From: Bacteroidota bacterium
Lineage (GTDB): Bacteria; Bacteroidota; Bacteroidia; Chitinophagales; Chitinophagaceae
Direction: 5' to 3'
Assembly: GCA_016866355.1 (NCBI GenBank)
Contig: VGMN01000010.1
Coordinates: 1 to 55,882 of the forward strand
Length of the DNA stretch: 55,882 nt
The position numbers were made by a program, and so were the translations under genes. The notes under the pieces were generated by a model that saw only the letters and a list, made by a program, of their open reading frames with translations, was not told the origin of the DNA and ran no database searches. This document shows, in pieces, positions 46,698 through 55,882 of the stretch. The first letter of the stretch is position 1. Each line of letters starts with the position of its first letter.

Positions 46698-47696
46698 ATG
46701 ACACAGGCGGAAGAAATAGAAATAAAAGAAAAAGGATTTTTAGATATTCAAATTGACCCCACCCTGGATTTGTTTAAAGAAATAAAAAAAATAAAGAAAC
46801 AAAAAAACGCAATTATTCTGGCCCACTATTATCAGGAACCAGACATTCAAGACATAGCAGATTATATTGGGGATAGTTTAGGATTAGCAAGAGAAGCAGA
46901 AAAAACAAATGCTGCTATTATAGTTTTCACCGGTGTTCATTTTATGGCAGAAACTGCAAAAATTTTAAATCCCACAAAAAAAGTTTTAATTCCAGATCTA
47001 AAAGCGGGGTGTTCACTAAGTGACAGTTGTCCTCCTCAATTATTTAAAAAATTTAAAGAAAAATATCCGGAACATAAAGTTGTTAGTTATATAAACTGTA
47101 GCGCTGATATTAAAGCCCTGAGTGATGTTATTTGTACTAGCTCAAACGCACAAAAAATAGTTGAGAGTTTTCCAAAAGAACAACCACTCATATTTGCACC
47201 AGATAAAAATTTAGGAGCCTACATAAACAAAAAAACTGGGCGCTCTATGGTGCTTTGGAACGGAGCTTGTATGGTGCATGAAATCTTTTGTTTAGAAAAA
47301 ATTGTAAAACTAAAATCCAGGTATCCTAACGCTAAATTAATTGCGCATCCGGAATGTGAAGAAGCGGTTTTACAGGTTGCTGATATGGTTGGGTCTACAA
47401 CCGAACTATTAAAATTTAGTCAGGCTGATTCGTGTAATGCTTTTATTGTTGCAACAGAATCAGGGATCTTACACCAAATGATTAAAAGCTCACCCCAAAA
47501 AACTTTTATCCCCGCCCCACCAAATAACAATTGTGCTTGTAATGATTGCCCGCATATGAAGCGCAACACGCTCGAAAAAGTATACACATGTCTTTTAAAA
47601 GAAACACCTGAGTTAATAATGGATGAGGCAGTTCGTGAGGCTGCAAAAAAACCTATTGTAAAAATGTTGGAGATTAGTAAACTAGTCGGACTCTAA
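46698..47696 (+). CDS. nadA: Quinolinate synthase
   Basis: 332 residues with the three-domain NadA fold. Motifs include LAHYYQEPDIQDIADYIGDS, FTGVHFMAETAKIL and HPEC. The 4Fe-4S ligands are expected at Cys105 (AGCSLSD), Cys191 (NGACMVHE) and a Cys in NNNCACNDCPHMK near residue 280. The enzyme condenses iminoaspartate and dihydroxyacetone phosphate to quinolinate, the precursor of NAD. nadB and nadC are not in the window. The gene faces the AT-rich gap and converges with the SRAP gene. Confidence 0.97.
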   Translation: MTQAEEIEIKEKGFLDIQIDPTLDLFKEIKKIKKQKNAIILAHYYQEPDIQDIADYIGDSLGLAREAEKTNAAIIVFTGVHFMAETAKILNPTKKVLIPDLKAGCSLSDSCPPQLFKKFKEKYPEHKVVSYINCSADIKALSDVICTSSNAQKIVESFPKEQPLIFAPDKNLGAYINKKTGRSMVLWNGACMVHEIFCLEKIVKLKSRYPNAKLIAHPECEEAVLQVADMVGSTTELLKFSQADSCNAFIVATESGILHQMIKSSPQKTFIPAPPNNNCACNDCPHMKRNTLEKVYTCLLKETPELIMDEAVREAAKKPIVKMLEISKLVGL

Positions 47697-47697
47697 A

Positions 47698-48423
47698 TCA
47701 AAAAAAAGAAGCTTGCTCTACCCCGTTAGGCCGATCCCAATTAAAAAATTCATTTTCCCTAAGACCGTCTGGGCGCACCAGGTTTCCACGAATTGAAAAA
47801 ACTGTGTGGTAGTCCAGGCTTTCATCCGGTAGTAAATAGCTTAAGAGCGCAACCCTCTCTTTTTCTTCCAAATCAAATCGTATCCACTGTAGTGCTTTAT
47901 CTATCGGACAAAGCAGCGGCATTCGGTGATGGTTGGGACCCGAATTGTGTATTTCCCTAAACACGTTGTTGGCGGTGCGTGTAATAATACTGAACCGAAA
48001 ATCATCTTTAGAAAAAATAGCGGGAATTAAAAGCGGGGCGCCCCCCTTAAGTTTGATATAGTAGGGAATCTTTTTGTTAAAACCACCCCGCCGTTGGTGT
48101 TCATATACTCCATCTGCAAGCAACAAACACCTGTTGTTTTTATGCGTATACCAAAAAGAACCCCCATCCATCAACTTCTCGCTCCTTGCGTTATACAGGG
48201 GGGTGGATGTTTTAAACCCAGGGATGATGCCCCACCCAAAACTCCGCACACCAATCTCATTATTGTTATTAACCAACACCAAACAGCGGGGATTAGAGTG
48301 AGCACCAATATGGGGCCTGTCCCGATCTGCTTCCACTAAATCCCGGTTAATTTTTATCCCAGGAATATAGCGAGGCAAACCATCGGGGCCCAACATGGGG
48401 CTATATCCAATATCAACACACAT
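47698..48423 (-). CDS. SRAP/YedK-family abasic-site protein (SOS response-associated)
   Basis: 241 residues from the ATG at 48423; this start gives Met-Cys, the Cys2 that the family exposes after Met removal to crosslink abasic sites. The longer frame to 48468 would bury it. Other motifs are WGIIPGF, YNARSEKL, CLLLADGVYEH and a His in NHHRMPLLC. These proteins form a thiazolidine link with abasic sites in single-stranded DNA at stalled forks. No LexA box was seen. It is a single gene. Confidence 0.92.
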   Translation of the reverse strand: MCVDIGYSPMLGPDGLPRYIPGIKINRDLVEADRDRPHIGAHSNPRCLVLVNNNNEIGVRSFGWGIIPGFKTSTPLYNARSEKLMDGGSFWYTHKNNRCLLLADGVYEHQRRGGFNKKIPYYIKLKGGAPLLIPAIFSKDDFRFSIITRTANNVFREIHNSGPNHHRMPLLCPIDKALQWIRFDLEEKERVALLSYLLPDESLDYHTVFSIRGNLVRPDGLRENEFFNWDRPNGVEQASFF

Positions 48424-48612
48424 AGAAAAACAAATTTCAACAATTGGTGGCGAACGAAAAAAATACACCCCCGCCCGCGATCACACTAAAAAGAATTTGG
48501 ATTATAGTATGTTTTTGTCATGATGCCTCGGGTATGGGCCTGCCAGAAAAATACGGGTACAAGATTTGAAAGCCACAGATCAAAAAACTAACTTCCCCAA
48601 AAATTTATCAGC

Positions 48613-49125
48613 ATGAAAAAGACGCTCCTGGTTTTACTGCTTTGTTTTATAACCCCTATAATCAATTCCGATGTTTGGGGACAAGAATTTAAACCCAATT
48701 TAACACAGGGGGTAATGAAATACCAGGTGCTGCGCGATACAGAGGTTGATCCAAACGCCGCATTCCGGGAACAGGGGCTAAAAGAGTGGAAACAAAAAAG
48801 AGATACCATTATTGCAAAGGCAAAAAAACTATTGGAGCTAAAAGATTATACGGGGGTGAACCAATTGCTTTTTCCTTACGACTTTTTAGAGCCCGATGAC
48901 GCCGTGTTTTATGAATACTTGGGTAAAAGCTATTATTATGCGGGATTATTTCAACCCGCCTTGGATTGTTTTAAGCTTTCTTACGAACAAAAAAAGAACA
49001 GTGATCTTTTTTTGTTTATGGGCCACGCAAACGAAAAAATAGGAAATGAAAAAGAGGCGCTGAAAATGTATAAGAAAGGAGCAAAAGAGGGTGTTGCTGC
49101 CTGCCAAGCCAAGCTTGCTGAGTAA
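48613..49125 (+). CDS. Secreted TPR-repeat protein
   Basis: 170 residues with a signal peptide (KKTLLVLLLCFITPIINS, cleaved near GQEF). The mature part has helical repeats: FYEYLGKSYYYAGLFQPALDCF and LFMGHANEKIGNEKEALKMY, two tetratricopeptide units. Such proteins usually mediate protein contacts; partners are unknown. It converges with the CDGSH gene with no gap. Confidence 0.72.
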   Translation: MKKTLLVLLLCFITPIINSDVWGQEFKPNLTQGVMKYQVLRDTEVDPNAAFREQGLKEWKQKRDTIIAKAKKLLELKDYTGVNQLLFPYDFLEPDDAVFYEYLGKSYYYAGLFQPALDCFKLSYEQKKNSDLFLFMGHANEKIGNEKEALKMYKKGAKEGVAACQAKLAE

Positions 49126-49395
49126 TTAAGGGATGTTGTGGCTACCGTCGCAATAAGGCGGGTTCTTTGTTTTTTTACACCGACACAACCACACCTCTTT
49201 GGTTTCTTCAGCAGTAAATCGCTGGCTAGCAAAAGGATTACCCTCTATTTTTTTATGACGGCCGTCACAGAAAGGTTGTTTTTCGCTTAGTCCACAAGTA
49301 CACCAAGCATATGTTTTCCCCGCTTCTACGGTTATGCTGCAAGGTTGATCAGCGGCCGACCTAGGAAAGCCTGCGCTGGGTATCATTTCTTCCAT
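49126..49395 (-). CDS. CDGSH iron-sulfur protein with two CDGSH motifs
   Basis: 89 residues from the ATG at 49395. Two iron-sulfur motifs occur in tandem: CTCGLSEKQPFCDGRH and CRCKKTKNPPYCDGSH, each with three Cys and one His, the ligands of a labile 2Fe-2S cluster. This is the MitoNEET-like fold with two clusters on one chain, as in bacterial and human CISD3-type proteins. It is probably a cytoplasmic electron or cluster carrier. An upstream in-frame extension to 49530 is less likely. Confidence 0.9.
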   Translation of the reverse strand: MEEMIPSAGFPRSAADQPCSITVEAGKTYAWCTCGLSEKQPFCDGRHKKIEGNPFASQRFTAEETKEVWLCRCKKTKNPPYCDGSHNIP

Positions 49396-49684
49396 GGCTG
49401 AAAATCTTTTTAGGGTGAATAGGGGTGAACAGAATTTCACAAAGACCCCCATGTACAACACACCCAGCTTTTTTTTGTTTATTAAAACTAAATCGCTACA
49501 TGTAGCACGGCCTCCTTTTCTACGGATCACCGGCTATTAACAACGGGGTTTCTGGCAAACCCCCTTGCCCAAACCAAAACGAACCATCAGACCACCTCTT
49601 CGGTTGGCAGGCAAAACAAAAAAAAGAGTGGAGAATATCGGTAAATATGTCAAATTTGTTATTACTGAAGATAGTATAAACCAA

Positions 49685-52105
49685 ATGCAAGTGAAAAAGG
49701 TTATCCATGTGCTGGTTGCGCTTTTTCTTGTTGTTCGGTCATCTGGACAATTGCTTCCCGCGCCCGTAACCCTCCCAAGCGGATGGTCGTTAACCCCTGC
49801 GGGCAACTCTTTCCCGTTGGGAGATTTACCACTGAATATTATTCCGGACCACAGGGGTCACTACGCTGCGGTTACTAATAACGGGCAAAGCACACAAACC
49901 ATTCAACTAATTAAGATTGAAAAACAACAGGTAGTTCACGAGGTGGTGGTTCCCAAATCCTGGTACGGAATGGCTTTTTCCTCCGATGATAAAAAATTAT
50001 ATGTAGCCGGAGGACACGATAACCGAATTCTTGTTTACAATATAGAAAACGAAAAACTGATTCTGGTAGATAGTCTTTTGCTTGGAAAACCCTGGCCAAA
50101 CCGAATAGGGCCCGCAGGCATAGCGGTTGATAACAAGCGCAACCTACTTTATGTAGTAACGCGCGAGGATAAAAAGCTTTACCACATCAATCTTGATACA
50201 AAAAAAATCGTTGCGCAGTATGGGCTTGACGCCGAAGCCTACGATTGTAAGCTAAGCCCCAAAAGCAATGAGCTTTATGTTTCTTGTTGGGGCGGTGATA
50301 AGGTGTTGGTCTTTGATCTTGACAATAAACAGTGGACGCATTTTATAGGGGTTGGTGATAATCCCAACGAAATGTTGATTACACCGGCAGGAGATCGGCT
50401 GTTTGTTTGCAACGCTAACGATAATACCGTTTCGGTTATTTCGCTTGCAACAAAAAAAGTTATTGAAACGCTTGATGCAGCCCTGTTTCCCAATTCCCCA
50501 AGCGGCTCCACCTCAAACAGCGTGGCACTATGCGCCAAAAAGCAGCTGCTTTTTATTGCTAATGCAGATAATAACTGTATTGCTGTTTTTGACATTAAAA
50601 AACAAGGACAAAGCGTACCAATAGGATTTGTTCCGGTGGGTTGGTATCCAACCTCTGTCCGTGTTATTGGAAATAATTTGTGGGTCGCTAACGGCAAGGG
50701 CATGTCTTCTAAAGCAAACCCTTTTGGCCCCTCACCCTTGCGAAAAAGAGAAGAGGTAATTCACCACGGGTTTAGTATAAAGTCAGGAAGCGAAGTGGAA
50801 TACATAGCGGGACTTTTCAAGGGAACCATGTCGGTTATCGAAATTCCCAAATCAAACACACTCGAATATTATACGCGTGCGGTTTATACAAATTCACCAT
50901 ATTCGCCCGAAAAAAGGGTACAAGCCGATTTGTCGGCGCCCAGCTTTCCTATTCCAACCCGAATTGGGCAGGCCTCCCCAATTAAGTATATATTTTACGT
51001 AATCAAAGAAAACAGAACCTACGACCAGGTGTTATCGGATATTCCTGCTGGTAATGGGGATAGCTCATTACTATTATTCGGAAGGAGTGTAACTCCAAAT
51101 CAACACAAGTTGGCCGAGGAATTTGTGTTGTTGGATAATTTTTATGTGAACGCCGAAGTAAGCGCCGATGGGCACAATTGGACAATGGGGGCTTATGCAA
51201 ACGATTATTTAGAGAAAACGTGGCCTAGTAATTATGGTGGAAGGGGTGGGACTTATGGTGGTGAGGGCGAACGAGAAATTGCCAACAATAAGGGAGGGTT
51301 TTTCTGGGACAACTGTATGCGTCACGGAATAAGTTTCCGGTCTTACGGTGAATTTGTAAGTGGCGACAAACCCACAATTAAATCTTTACAAAATAATATT
51401 TGCACGTATTTCCCAGATTATAACCTATCGATTCGAGATACAACGCGAATCAGGTTGTGGGAGCGCGATTTTGATTCGTTGGTGCGCATAGGAAAAATCC
51501 CGCAGTTTAATACAATTCGTATTGGCAACGACCATACAGAAGGCGTTAAGCTGGGGCGCCCATCTCCCTATGCACACGTAGCCGACAATGACCTGGCTGT
51601 TGGGATGTTGGTTGAAAAACTGGCCGCATCGCCCATTTGGTCAGAATCAGCGGTATTTGTTGTAGAGGATGACGCACAAAACGGAGCAGACCATGTTGAT
51701 GCACACAGAAGCACCGCCTATCTTTTTGGGGGTTTTGTTAAGCGAGGCCTTGTTGATCACACGCTTTATACCACCACCTCAATGTTAAGAACCATGGAGC
51801 TAATTTTGGGGCTTCCCCCAATGACACAATATGATGCCGCAGCAACCCATATGTGGCGTTGTTTCGATAGCGTTGCCAAGCCCTATATTTACAAGGCAAT
51901 AATTCCCGCAGTAGATTTTAATGAAAAAAATACTGCAAAAAATGAGTGGCAGCGAAAATCTGAGAATTTTGATTTTGCAAAAGAAGACAGCAATAACGAT
52001 CTTGAATTTAATCGAGTTTTGTGGCACGGGCTTAAGGGGAATCAACCCTATCCGGGACCAAGACGCGCCGCATTTATACTTCCTAAAACCGAAGACCCTG
52101 ATTAA
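49685..52105 (+). CDS. YncE-like beta-propeller fused to alkaline-phosphatase-superfamily domain, secreted
   Basis: 806 residues from the ATG at 49685, which begins a signal peptide (QVKKVIHVLVALFLVVRSSG). Residues about 30-430 form a seven-bladed propeller with YncE-type repeats (DDKKLYVAGGHDNRILVYN, GDRLFVCNANDNTVSVI). From about 435 a phosphoesterase domain follows: YVIKENRTYDQVL, ADGHNWTMGAYANDY, NDHTEGVKLGRPSPYAHVADND and VEDDAQNGADHVDAHRS, matching the alkaline phosphatase / acid phosphatase-like superfamily metal sites. It likely cleaves phosphate or sulfate esters in the periplasm. The substrate is not evident. The S9 peptidase gene follows after 15 bp. Confidence 0.88.
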   Translation: MQVKKVIHVLVALFLVVRSSGQLLPAPVTLPSGWSLTPAGNSFPLGDLPLNIIPDHRGHYAAVTNNGQSTQTIQLIKIEKQQVVHEVVVPKSWYGMAFSSDDKKLYVAGGHDNRILVYNIENEKLILVDSLLLGKPWPNRIGPAGIAVDNKRNLLYVVTREDKKLYHINLDTKKIVAQYGLDAEAYDCKLSPKSNELYVSCWGGDKVLVFDLDNKQWTHFIGVGDNPNEMLITPAGDRLFVCNANDNTVSVISLATKKVIETLDAALFPNSPSGSTSNSVALCAKKQLLFIANADNNCIAVFDIKKQGQSVPIGFVPVGWYPTSVRVIGNNLWVANGKGMSSKANPFGPSPLRKREEVIHHGFSIKSGSEVEYIAGLFKGTMSVIEIPKSNTLEYYTRAVYTNSPYSPEKRVQADLSAPSFPIPTRIGQASPIKYIFYVIKENRTYDQVLSDIPAGNGDSSLLLFGRSVTPNQHKLAEEFVLLDNFYVNAEVSADGHNWTMGAYANDYLEKTWPSNYGGRGGTYGGEGEREIANNKGGFFWDNCMRHGISFRSYGEFVSGDKPTIKSLQNNICTYFPDYNLSIRDTTRIRLWERDFDSLVRIGKIPQFNTIRIGNDHTEGVKLGRPSPYAHVADNDLAVGMLVEKLAASPIWSESAVFVVEDDAQNGADHVDAHRSTAYLFGGFVKRGLVDHTLYTTTSMLRTMELILGLPPMTQYDAAATHMWRCFDSVAKPYIYKAIIPAVDFNEKNTAKNEWQRKSENFDFAKEDSNNDLEFNRVLWHGLKGNQPYPGPRRAAFILPKTEDPD

Positions 52106-52120
52106 ACGCAATTATACAAT

Positions 52121-54274
52121 ATGAAAAAAATCATTATCAACCTTTCCGCACTGCTATTCCTTGTAGCCTGTAAACAAACCAATATGGAAAAAACGCCTTA
52201 TGCTTGGCCGGCCAATATCGATGCGCCCAAGGCCATTGAAAAATTGCGCACGTTTGTGCAACATGGCGATACCATTGCTGATGAGTATTATTGGATGAAC
52301 GATTTTTTTAAAAAAGGCCCCGATAGCACATCTGTAGTTGAATACCTACAGGCCGAGAATGCATACCTGGATACCATGATGAGCGGCACCAAAGTGTTCC
52401 AGCAAAATTTATTTGCAGAAATGCGTGGGCGCATACAGGAAAAAGACGAATCAGAACCAGTGGTAGAAAACGGCTATACCTATTATTCAAAAACCGAGGA
52501 GGGGAAACAGTATTATAAATATTATCGCAAAGCAATTACGCCCGGTGCTAAAGAAGAATTGTTGTTAGATGTAGACCAAATGGCAACAGGGAAAAATTAT
52601 TATTCCGTTTCTGGCCCCAGCATTAGTCCGGATAATCAATGGATGGCTTATGGAGTAGATGAGGTTTCTCGTAGGCAATACACGCTTTATTTTAAAAACC
52701 TTAAAACAGGCCAGCTGCTTTCTGATGTAATACCCGGCACCAGCGGCAATGCAGTTTGGTCTGCTGACAGCAAAACCATATTTTATGCAGCTAACAATGC
52801 GGTCACCTTATTATCAGAAAAGATAAAAAGACATCAGCTGGGAACTACCGCTACTGCGGATGTTAGCATTTATGAAGAAAAAGATCCTACTAACTATATA
52901 GGAGTAGGAAAGACGCGTTCTGGACAATATATCATGATTTATTCAGCAGCCACCCTTTCTACCGAGGTACGCATTTTGCCCGCAAATCAACCCGAAGGAA
53001 CATTCCAAATTTTTCAGCCTCGCATGAAAGAGGTGCTTTATAGTGTAGATCATTGGGGGGATCGCTTTCTGATTGTTACCAACTGGGAAGCAAAAAACTT
53101 TCGTTTGATGAGTTGTCCGCTGAATCAAACACAACAAACCGCATGGGCCGAAGTTGTTCCCAACAGACCCGATGTATTATTAGAAGGGGTAGAACCGTTT
53201 AAAAACTTTTGGATTCTCACCGAAAGAAAAGAGGGGTTGGTTCAATTACGCGTTCGCGAGCTTCCCAGCGGAAACGAACATTATTTAGATTTTGGAGAAG
53301 CCGCATACGATGCCTATGTCGGAAACAATCCGGAATATCTTTCTGAACGGTTTCGCTACCGCTATTCTTCCATGACCACCCCACCCTCTACCTTTGATTA
53401 TACCATTGCAACCAAACAAAGAAACCTCATTAAAGAACAAGCTGTTCTGGGCGGATTCAAGAGAACGGATTATACTACGGAGCGCCGATTTGTAACAGCA
53501 CGTGACGGCGCACGTGTACCACTATCTATTGTATACAAAAAGGGTGCGGTATTAGACGGATCGGCCCCCGCACTTCTTTATGGATACGGATCCTATGGAG
53601 CCAGCATGGATGCTAGTTTTTCAACTACCCGTCTCTCCTTGTTGAATCGTGGTTTTGTGTATGCTATTGCCCACATCCGCGGAGGACAAGAAATGGGCAG
53701 ACAATGGTATGAAGACGGGAAACTTCAGAAAAAGAAAAACACCTTCAACGATTTTATTGATTGCGGAAAATATTTAATTGATCAAAAATTTACCAGCCAG
53801 GGACATCTTTATGCAATGGGAGGAAGTGCTGGAGGGTTGTTAATGGGCGCCGTTGTAAATATGGAGCCTACCCTATGGAATGGCGCAATTGCACAGGTTC
53901 CCTTTGTGGACGTAATCACCACCATGTCTGACCCAACTATTCCGCTCACTACTAACGAATATGATGAGTGGGGAAATCCTGCTAATAAGGATGCATACTT
54001 TTATATGAAGTCCTATTCACCTTATGATAATGTAACTGCTACAACGTATCCAAATTTGTTAGTGACTACCGGACTACACGATAGCCAGGTGCAATACTTT
54101 GAACCCGCAAAATGGGTAGCACGTCTACGTAAACTTAAAACCGATAAAAATGTGTTGCTATTAAAAACAAACATGGAAGCGGGACATGGCGGTGCTTCGG
54201 GGCGCTTTGATTATTTAAAAGATATAGCGCTTCAATACGCATTTTTATTTGCACTGGAAGGAATCAATCAATAA
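52121..54274 (+). CDS. S9-family oligopeptidase (oligopeptidase B-like) lipoprotein
   Basis: 717 residues. A lipoprotein signal peptide ends at LVAC (Cys17). A propeller domain (about 80-420) restricts access to an alpha/beta-hydrolase C-terminal domain. The nucleophile Ser569 lies in GGSAGG (567-572), and YGYGSYGASMDASFSTTRL and GRQWYEDGKL are oligopeptidase B/prolyl oligopeptidase signatures. It cleaves short peptides after basic or Pro residues; exact specificity cannot be told. The signal peptide is unusual for classical OpdB, which is cytoplasmic. An M20 peptidase gene starts 2 bp after the stop. Confidence 0.92.
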   Translation: MKKIIINLSALLFLVACKQTNMEKTPYAWPANIDAPKAIEKLRTFVQHGDTIADEYYWMNDFFKKGPDSTSVVEYLQAENAYLDTMMSGTKVFQQNLFAEMRGRIQEKDESEPVVENGYTYYSKTEEGKQYYKYYRKAITPGAKEELLLDVDQMATGKNYYSVSGPSISPDNQWMAYGVDEVSRRQYTLYFKNLKTGQLLSDVIPGTSGNAVWSADSKTIFYAANNAVTLLSEKIKRHQLGTTATADVSIYEEKDPTNYIGVGKTRSGQYIMIYSAATLSTEVRILPANQPEGTFQIFQPRMKEVLYSVDHWGDRFLIVTNWEAKNFRLMSCPLNQTQQTAWAEVVPNRPDVLLEGVEPFKNFWILTERKEGLVQLRVRELPSGNEHYLDFGEAAYDAYVGNNPEYLSERFRYRYSSMTTPPSTFDYTIATKQRNLIKEQAVLGGFKRTDYTTERRFVTARDGARVPLSIVYKKGAVLDGSAPALLYGYGSYGASMDASFSTTRLSLLNRGFVYAIAHIRGGQEMGRQWYEDGKLQKKKNTFNDFIDCGKYLIDQKFTSQGHLYAMGGSAGGLLMGAVVNMEPTLWNGAIAQVPFVDVITTMSDPTIPLTTNEYDEWGNPANKDAYFYMKSYSPYDNVTATTYPNLLVTTGLHDSQVQYFEPAKWVARLRKLKTDKNVLLLKTNMEAGHGGASGRFDYLKDIALQYAFLFALEGINQ

Positions 54275-54276
54275 GC

Positions 54277-55560
54277 GTGAAAACAATTTTTTTATCGTTT
54301 GCACTATTTATTTCTTTAGTAGCCAGTGGCCAAACCCTTGCACCGATAGAAAAAAAATTAATCCAGACGGTTGAACAACAAATGGAGCAAACGGTTCAAC
54401 TGCTCCGCCAAACGGTTGACATCAATAGTGGCACCTATAATATTGCTGGTGTTCGTGCGGTGGGCGAATTGTATGCTAAAGAATTTAAAGCGCTTGGTTT
54501 CATGGTGGAATGGATTTCATTACCCGACACGTTGAAAAGAGCGGGACACTTGGTGGCTTATCGAACGGGAACAAAAGGGAAAAAGCTTTTTTTGATTGGA
54601 CACTTAGACACCGTGTTTGAGCCCGATATGCCCGCGAACCCATTTACCCAATTAAACGACAGCACCGCAACAGGTCAGGGCGTTAATGATATGAAAGGGG
54701 GTGACGTAGCAATTATTGCCGGATTAAAAGCCATGCACCAATTGGGTTTACTTGATCAAACTACCATTACAGTTTACATGACTGGGGATGAAGAAAATGC
54801 GGGATATCCCAGAGAAGTATCTCGCGGAGATTTTATTGCTCGTGCTCAACAACATGATATTGCATTAGCTTTTGAAACTGCCAGCGGAATGAATACGGTT
54901 GCCACCGCACGAAGAGGTGCCAGCGGATGGACATTGGAAGTGGAGGCTAAACAAGGACACTCCTCCGGTGTGTTTGGAAATGCAGGATATGGTTCTATTT
55001 ATGAAGCAGCAAGAATTATCAACTCTTTCAGAGAGCAATTGAGTAAGGAAACCTATCTCACGTTTAATCCAGGATTGATTGTGGGTGGTTCGGAGGTTTC
55101 TTATAATGATGAAACACAACAGGGTCAAGTTGCGGGGAAAACAAATATTATTTCTCCCCACACGTATGCCAACGGGGATCTTCGGTTTTTGAGTGAAGAA
55201 CAAAAAGAAAATGCACGAAATGTAATGCGTGGAATTGTTGGACAATCATTACCGGGTACAAAAGCTACTATTCGTTTTTCAGATGGCATCCCTTCGATGC
55301 CCCCTACCGAAGGAAATACAAAACTGGCTACTCAGTTGAGCGAGGTTAGTGAAGCGCTTGGTTTTGGAAAAGTTTCTCCGGGCAACCCTGGCAGTCGCGG
55401 AGCGGGTGATATTTCTTATGTAGCAAAATATCTTGACTGTTTGGATGGACTGGGCGCCAGCGGGCGTGGCGCACATGCTCCCGGAGAAACGATAAACCTT
55501 AAGGAATACCCAAAATTGATACAACGAACAGCCGTGTTTTTGTATCGATTAACCAGATAA
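54277..55560 (+). CDS. M20-family metallopeptidase, secreted (carboxypeptidase G2-like)
   Basis: 427 residues with a GTG start and a signal peptide (KTIFLSFALFISLVASGQ). The zinc-site motifs of the M20 family are present: IGHLDTVFE, GQGVNDMKGGDVAII and TGDEENAGY, and the C-terminal GASGRGAHAPGE. The family group includes glutamate carboxypeptidase and CPG2-like enzymes that cleave C-terminal Glu or related residues. It follows the S9 peptidase by 2 bp, so the two probably act in series on exogenous peptides. Confidence 0.9.
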   Translation: MKTIFLSFALFISLVASGQTLAPIEKKLIQTVEQQMEQTVQLLRQTVDINSGTYNIAGVRAVGELYAKEFKALGFMVEWISLPDTLKRAGHLVAYRTGTKGKKLFLIGHLDTVFEPDMPANPFTQLNDSTATGQGVNDMKGGDVAIIAGLKAMHQLGLLDQTTITVYMTGDEENAGYPREVSRGDFIARAQQHDIALAFETASGMNTVATARRGASGWTLEVEAKQGHSSGVFGNAGYGSIYEAARIINSFREQLSKETYLTFNPGLIVGGSEVSYNDETQQGQVAGKTNIISPHTYANGDLRFLSEEQKENARNVMRGIVGQSLPGTKATIRFSDGIPSMPPTEGNTKLATQLSEVSEALGFGKVSPGNPGSRGAGDISYVAKYLDCLDGLGASGRGAHAPGETINLKEYPKLIQRTAVFLYRLTR

Positions 55561-55565
55561 GCGAA

Positions 55566-55882
55566 TTATCTGTTTTGATTTTTGCTTTTTTTAAATAAAG
55601 AATAAGAAAAAACAACAGGGATTAGCGATACTAAAATTGTTATGGTCATAAATGTATAAAATAAAATCTGGCCACTTAAAAAAATGGATAGTAATAACTG
55701 AAGAATCCCACCCACTATCCAATATTTTCCAGCCAACCCATGTGTCTTTTTCCAATTTTCTTCATTTTCCAAAGTCCAGGGAAGTTTGTAACCTGCAAAA
55801 TAGTTTTGTTTCATATTGGGCATATAATAGCCCATTCCTATAAACAGCAAACCCAATACTCCAAATAGTAGCTGGTCAATAG
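55566..55882 (-). CDS. SdpI-family membrane protein (cut by the right end of the window)
   Basis: At least 105 residues. The frame stays open from its stop at 55566 to the window edge, so the true start lies outside. The TTG at 55856 that opens the longest complete frame is probably internal. The motif NYFAGYKLPWTLENEENWKKTHGLAGKYW and two following membrane segments match the SdpI family, whose founding member gives immunity to a toxic peptide in Bacillus. Functions in Bacteroidota are not known. Confidence 0.8.
   Translation of the reverse strand, partial: IDQLLFGVLGLLFIGMGYYMPNMKQNYFAGYKLPWTLENEENWKKTHGLAGKYWIVGGILQLLLSIFLSGQILFYTFMTITILVSLIPVVFSYSLFKKSKNQNR

Noticed and set aside
1-55882. 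CRISPR arrays, insertion sequences, prophage, tRNA and rRNA genes
   Set aside because: Reading found no direct repeats with regular spacers, no transposase or integrase, and no cloverleaf-like sequence in the intergenic gaps; this was not checked with a covariance model.

Overview
The window reads as an ordinary chromosomal segment of a Bacteroidota bacterium, most likely Chitinophagaceae or a close relative. Evidence for this: at least fifteen genes are preceded by the phylum's -7 promoter box TAnnTTTG, Shine-Dalgarno sequences are mostly absent, several families are typical of or restricted to the phylum (IPExxxVDY protein, DUF2480 protein, outer-membrane beta-barrel protein with a carboxypeptidase-regulatory-like domain, PspC/PadR pair, bacterial GH3 protein), and there are many lipoproteins and secreted peptidases. 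I saw no phage, insertion sequence, CRISPR array, rRNA or tRNA. Taxonomy is inferred from gene content, not from a search.

Layout. 0-6 kb: Nfu iron-sulfur scaffold, PnuC and a NadR-like kinase (overlapping genes), then MtgA with a GH3-family protein, then SuhB and ThiL. 6.0-6.7 kb: a HigBA toxin-antitoxin pair with a perfect inverted-repeat operator. 6.9-12 kb: an unknown secreted protein, an omega-amidase-like hydrolase, RecX, DnaN, a sterol-desaturase-family protein, KdsB. 12-24 kb, minus strand: a large outer-membrane protein with a poly-Gly insert, a SWIM-SNF2 helicase, ComB, an SRPBCC protein with GcvT, and a PspC protein under a PadR repressor whose predicted operator covers its own -33 element. 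24-32 kb: DUF3089 lipoprotein, AsnS, Rho, the selenouridine pair MnmH-SelD, an IPExxxVDY protein, an M28 peptidase. 32-40 kb: FeoB, an M20 amidohydrolase, ChrA, NadD, FeoA, YbeY, a parS-like site, MnmG. 40-46 kb, minus strand: a three-gene ATP-grasp/SET operon, DUF2480, a PpiD/SurA-like chaperone. A 534-bp AT-rich gap with DnaA-box-like 9-mers separates this from NadA, an SRAP/YedK protein, a TPR protein, a dual-CDGSH protein, a YncE/phosphatase fusion, an S9 and an M20 peptidase, and a cut-off SdpI-family gene.

The most unusual element is the operon at 40375-43432. A free SET-domain protein and a free ATP-grasp ligase are followed by a single protein in which an ATP-grasp domain is fused to a second SET domain, with 4-bp overlaps at both junctions. 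It looks like a split and a fused copy of the same ligase/methyltransferase pair acting together, with its own promoter and a palindrome in its leader. Its substrate is not evident.

Second in interest is the replication-related layout: a 15/16 match to the parS consensus lies directly between ybeY and mnmG (gidA), and a divergent AT-rich gap with DnaA-box-like sites lies 8 kb away. This raises the possibility that the window is origin-proximal. Start codons were revised from the longest frame where promoter position, catalytic residues, signal peptides or overlap with a divergent gene required it.
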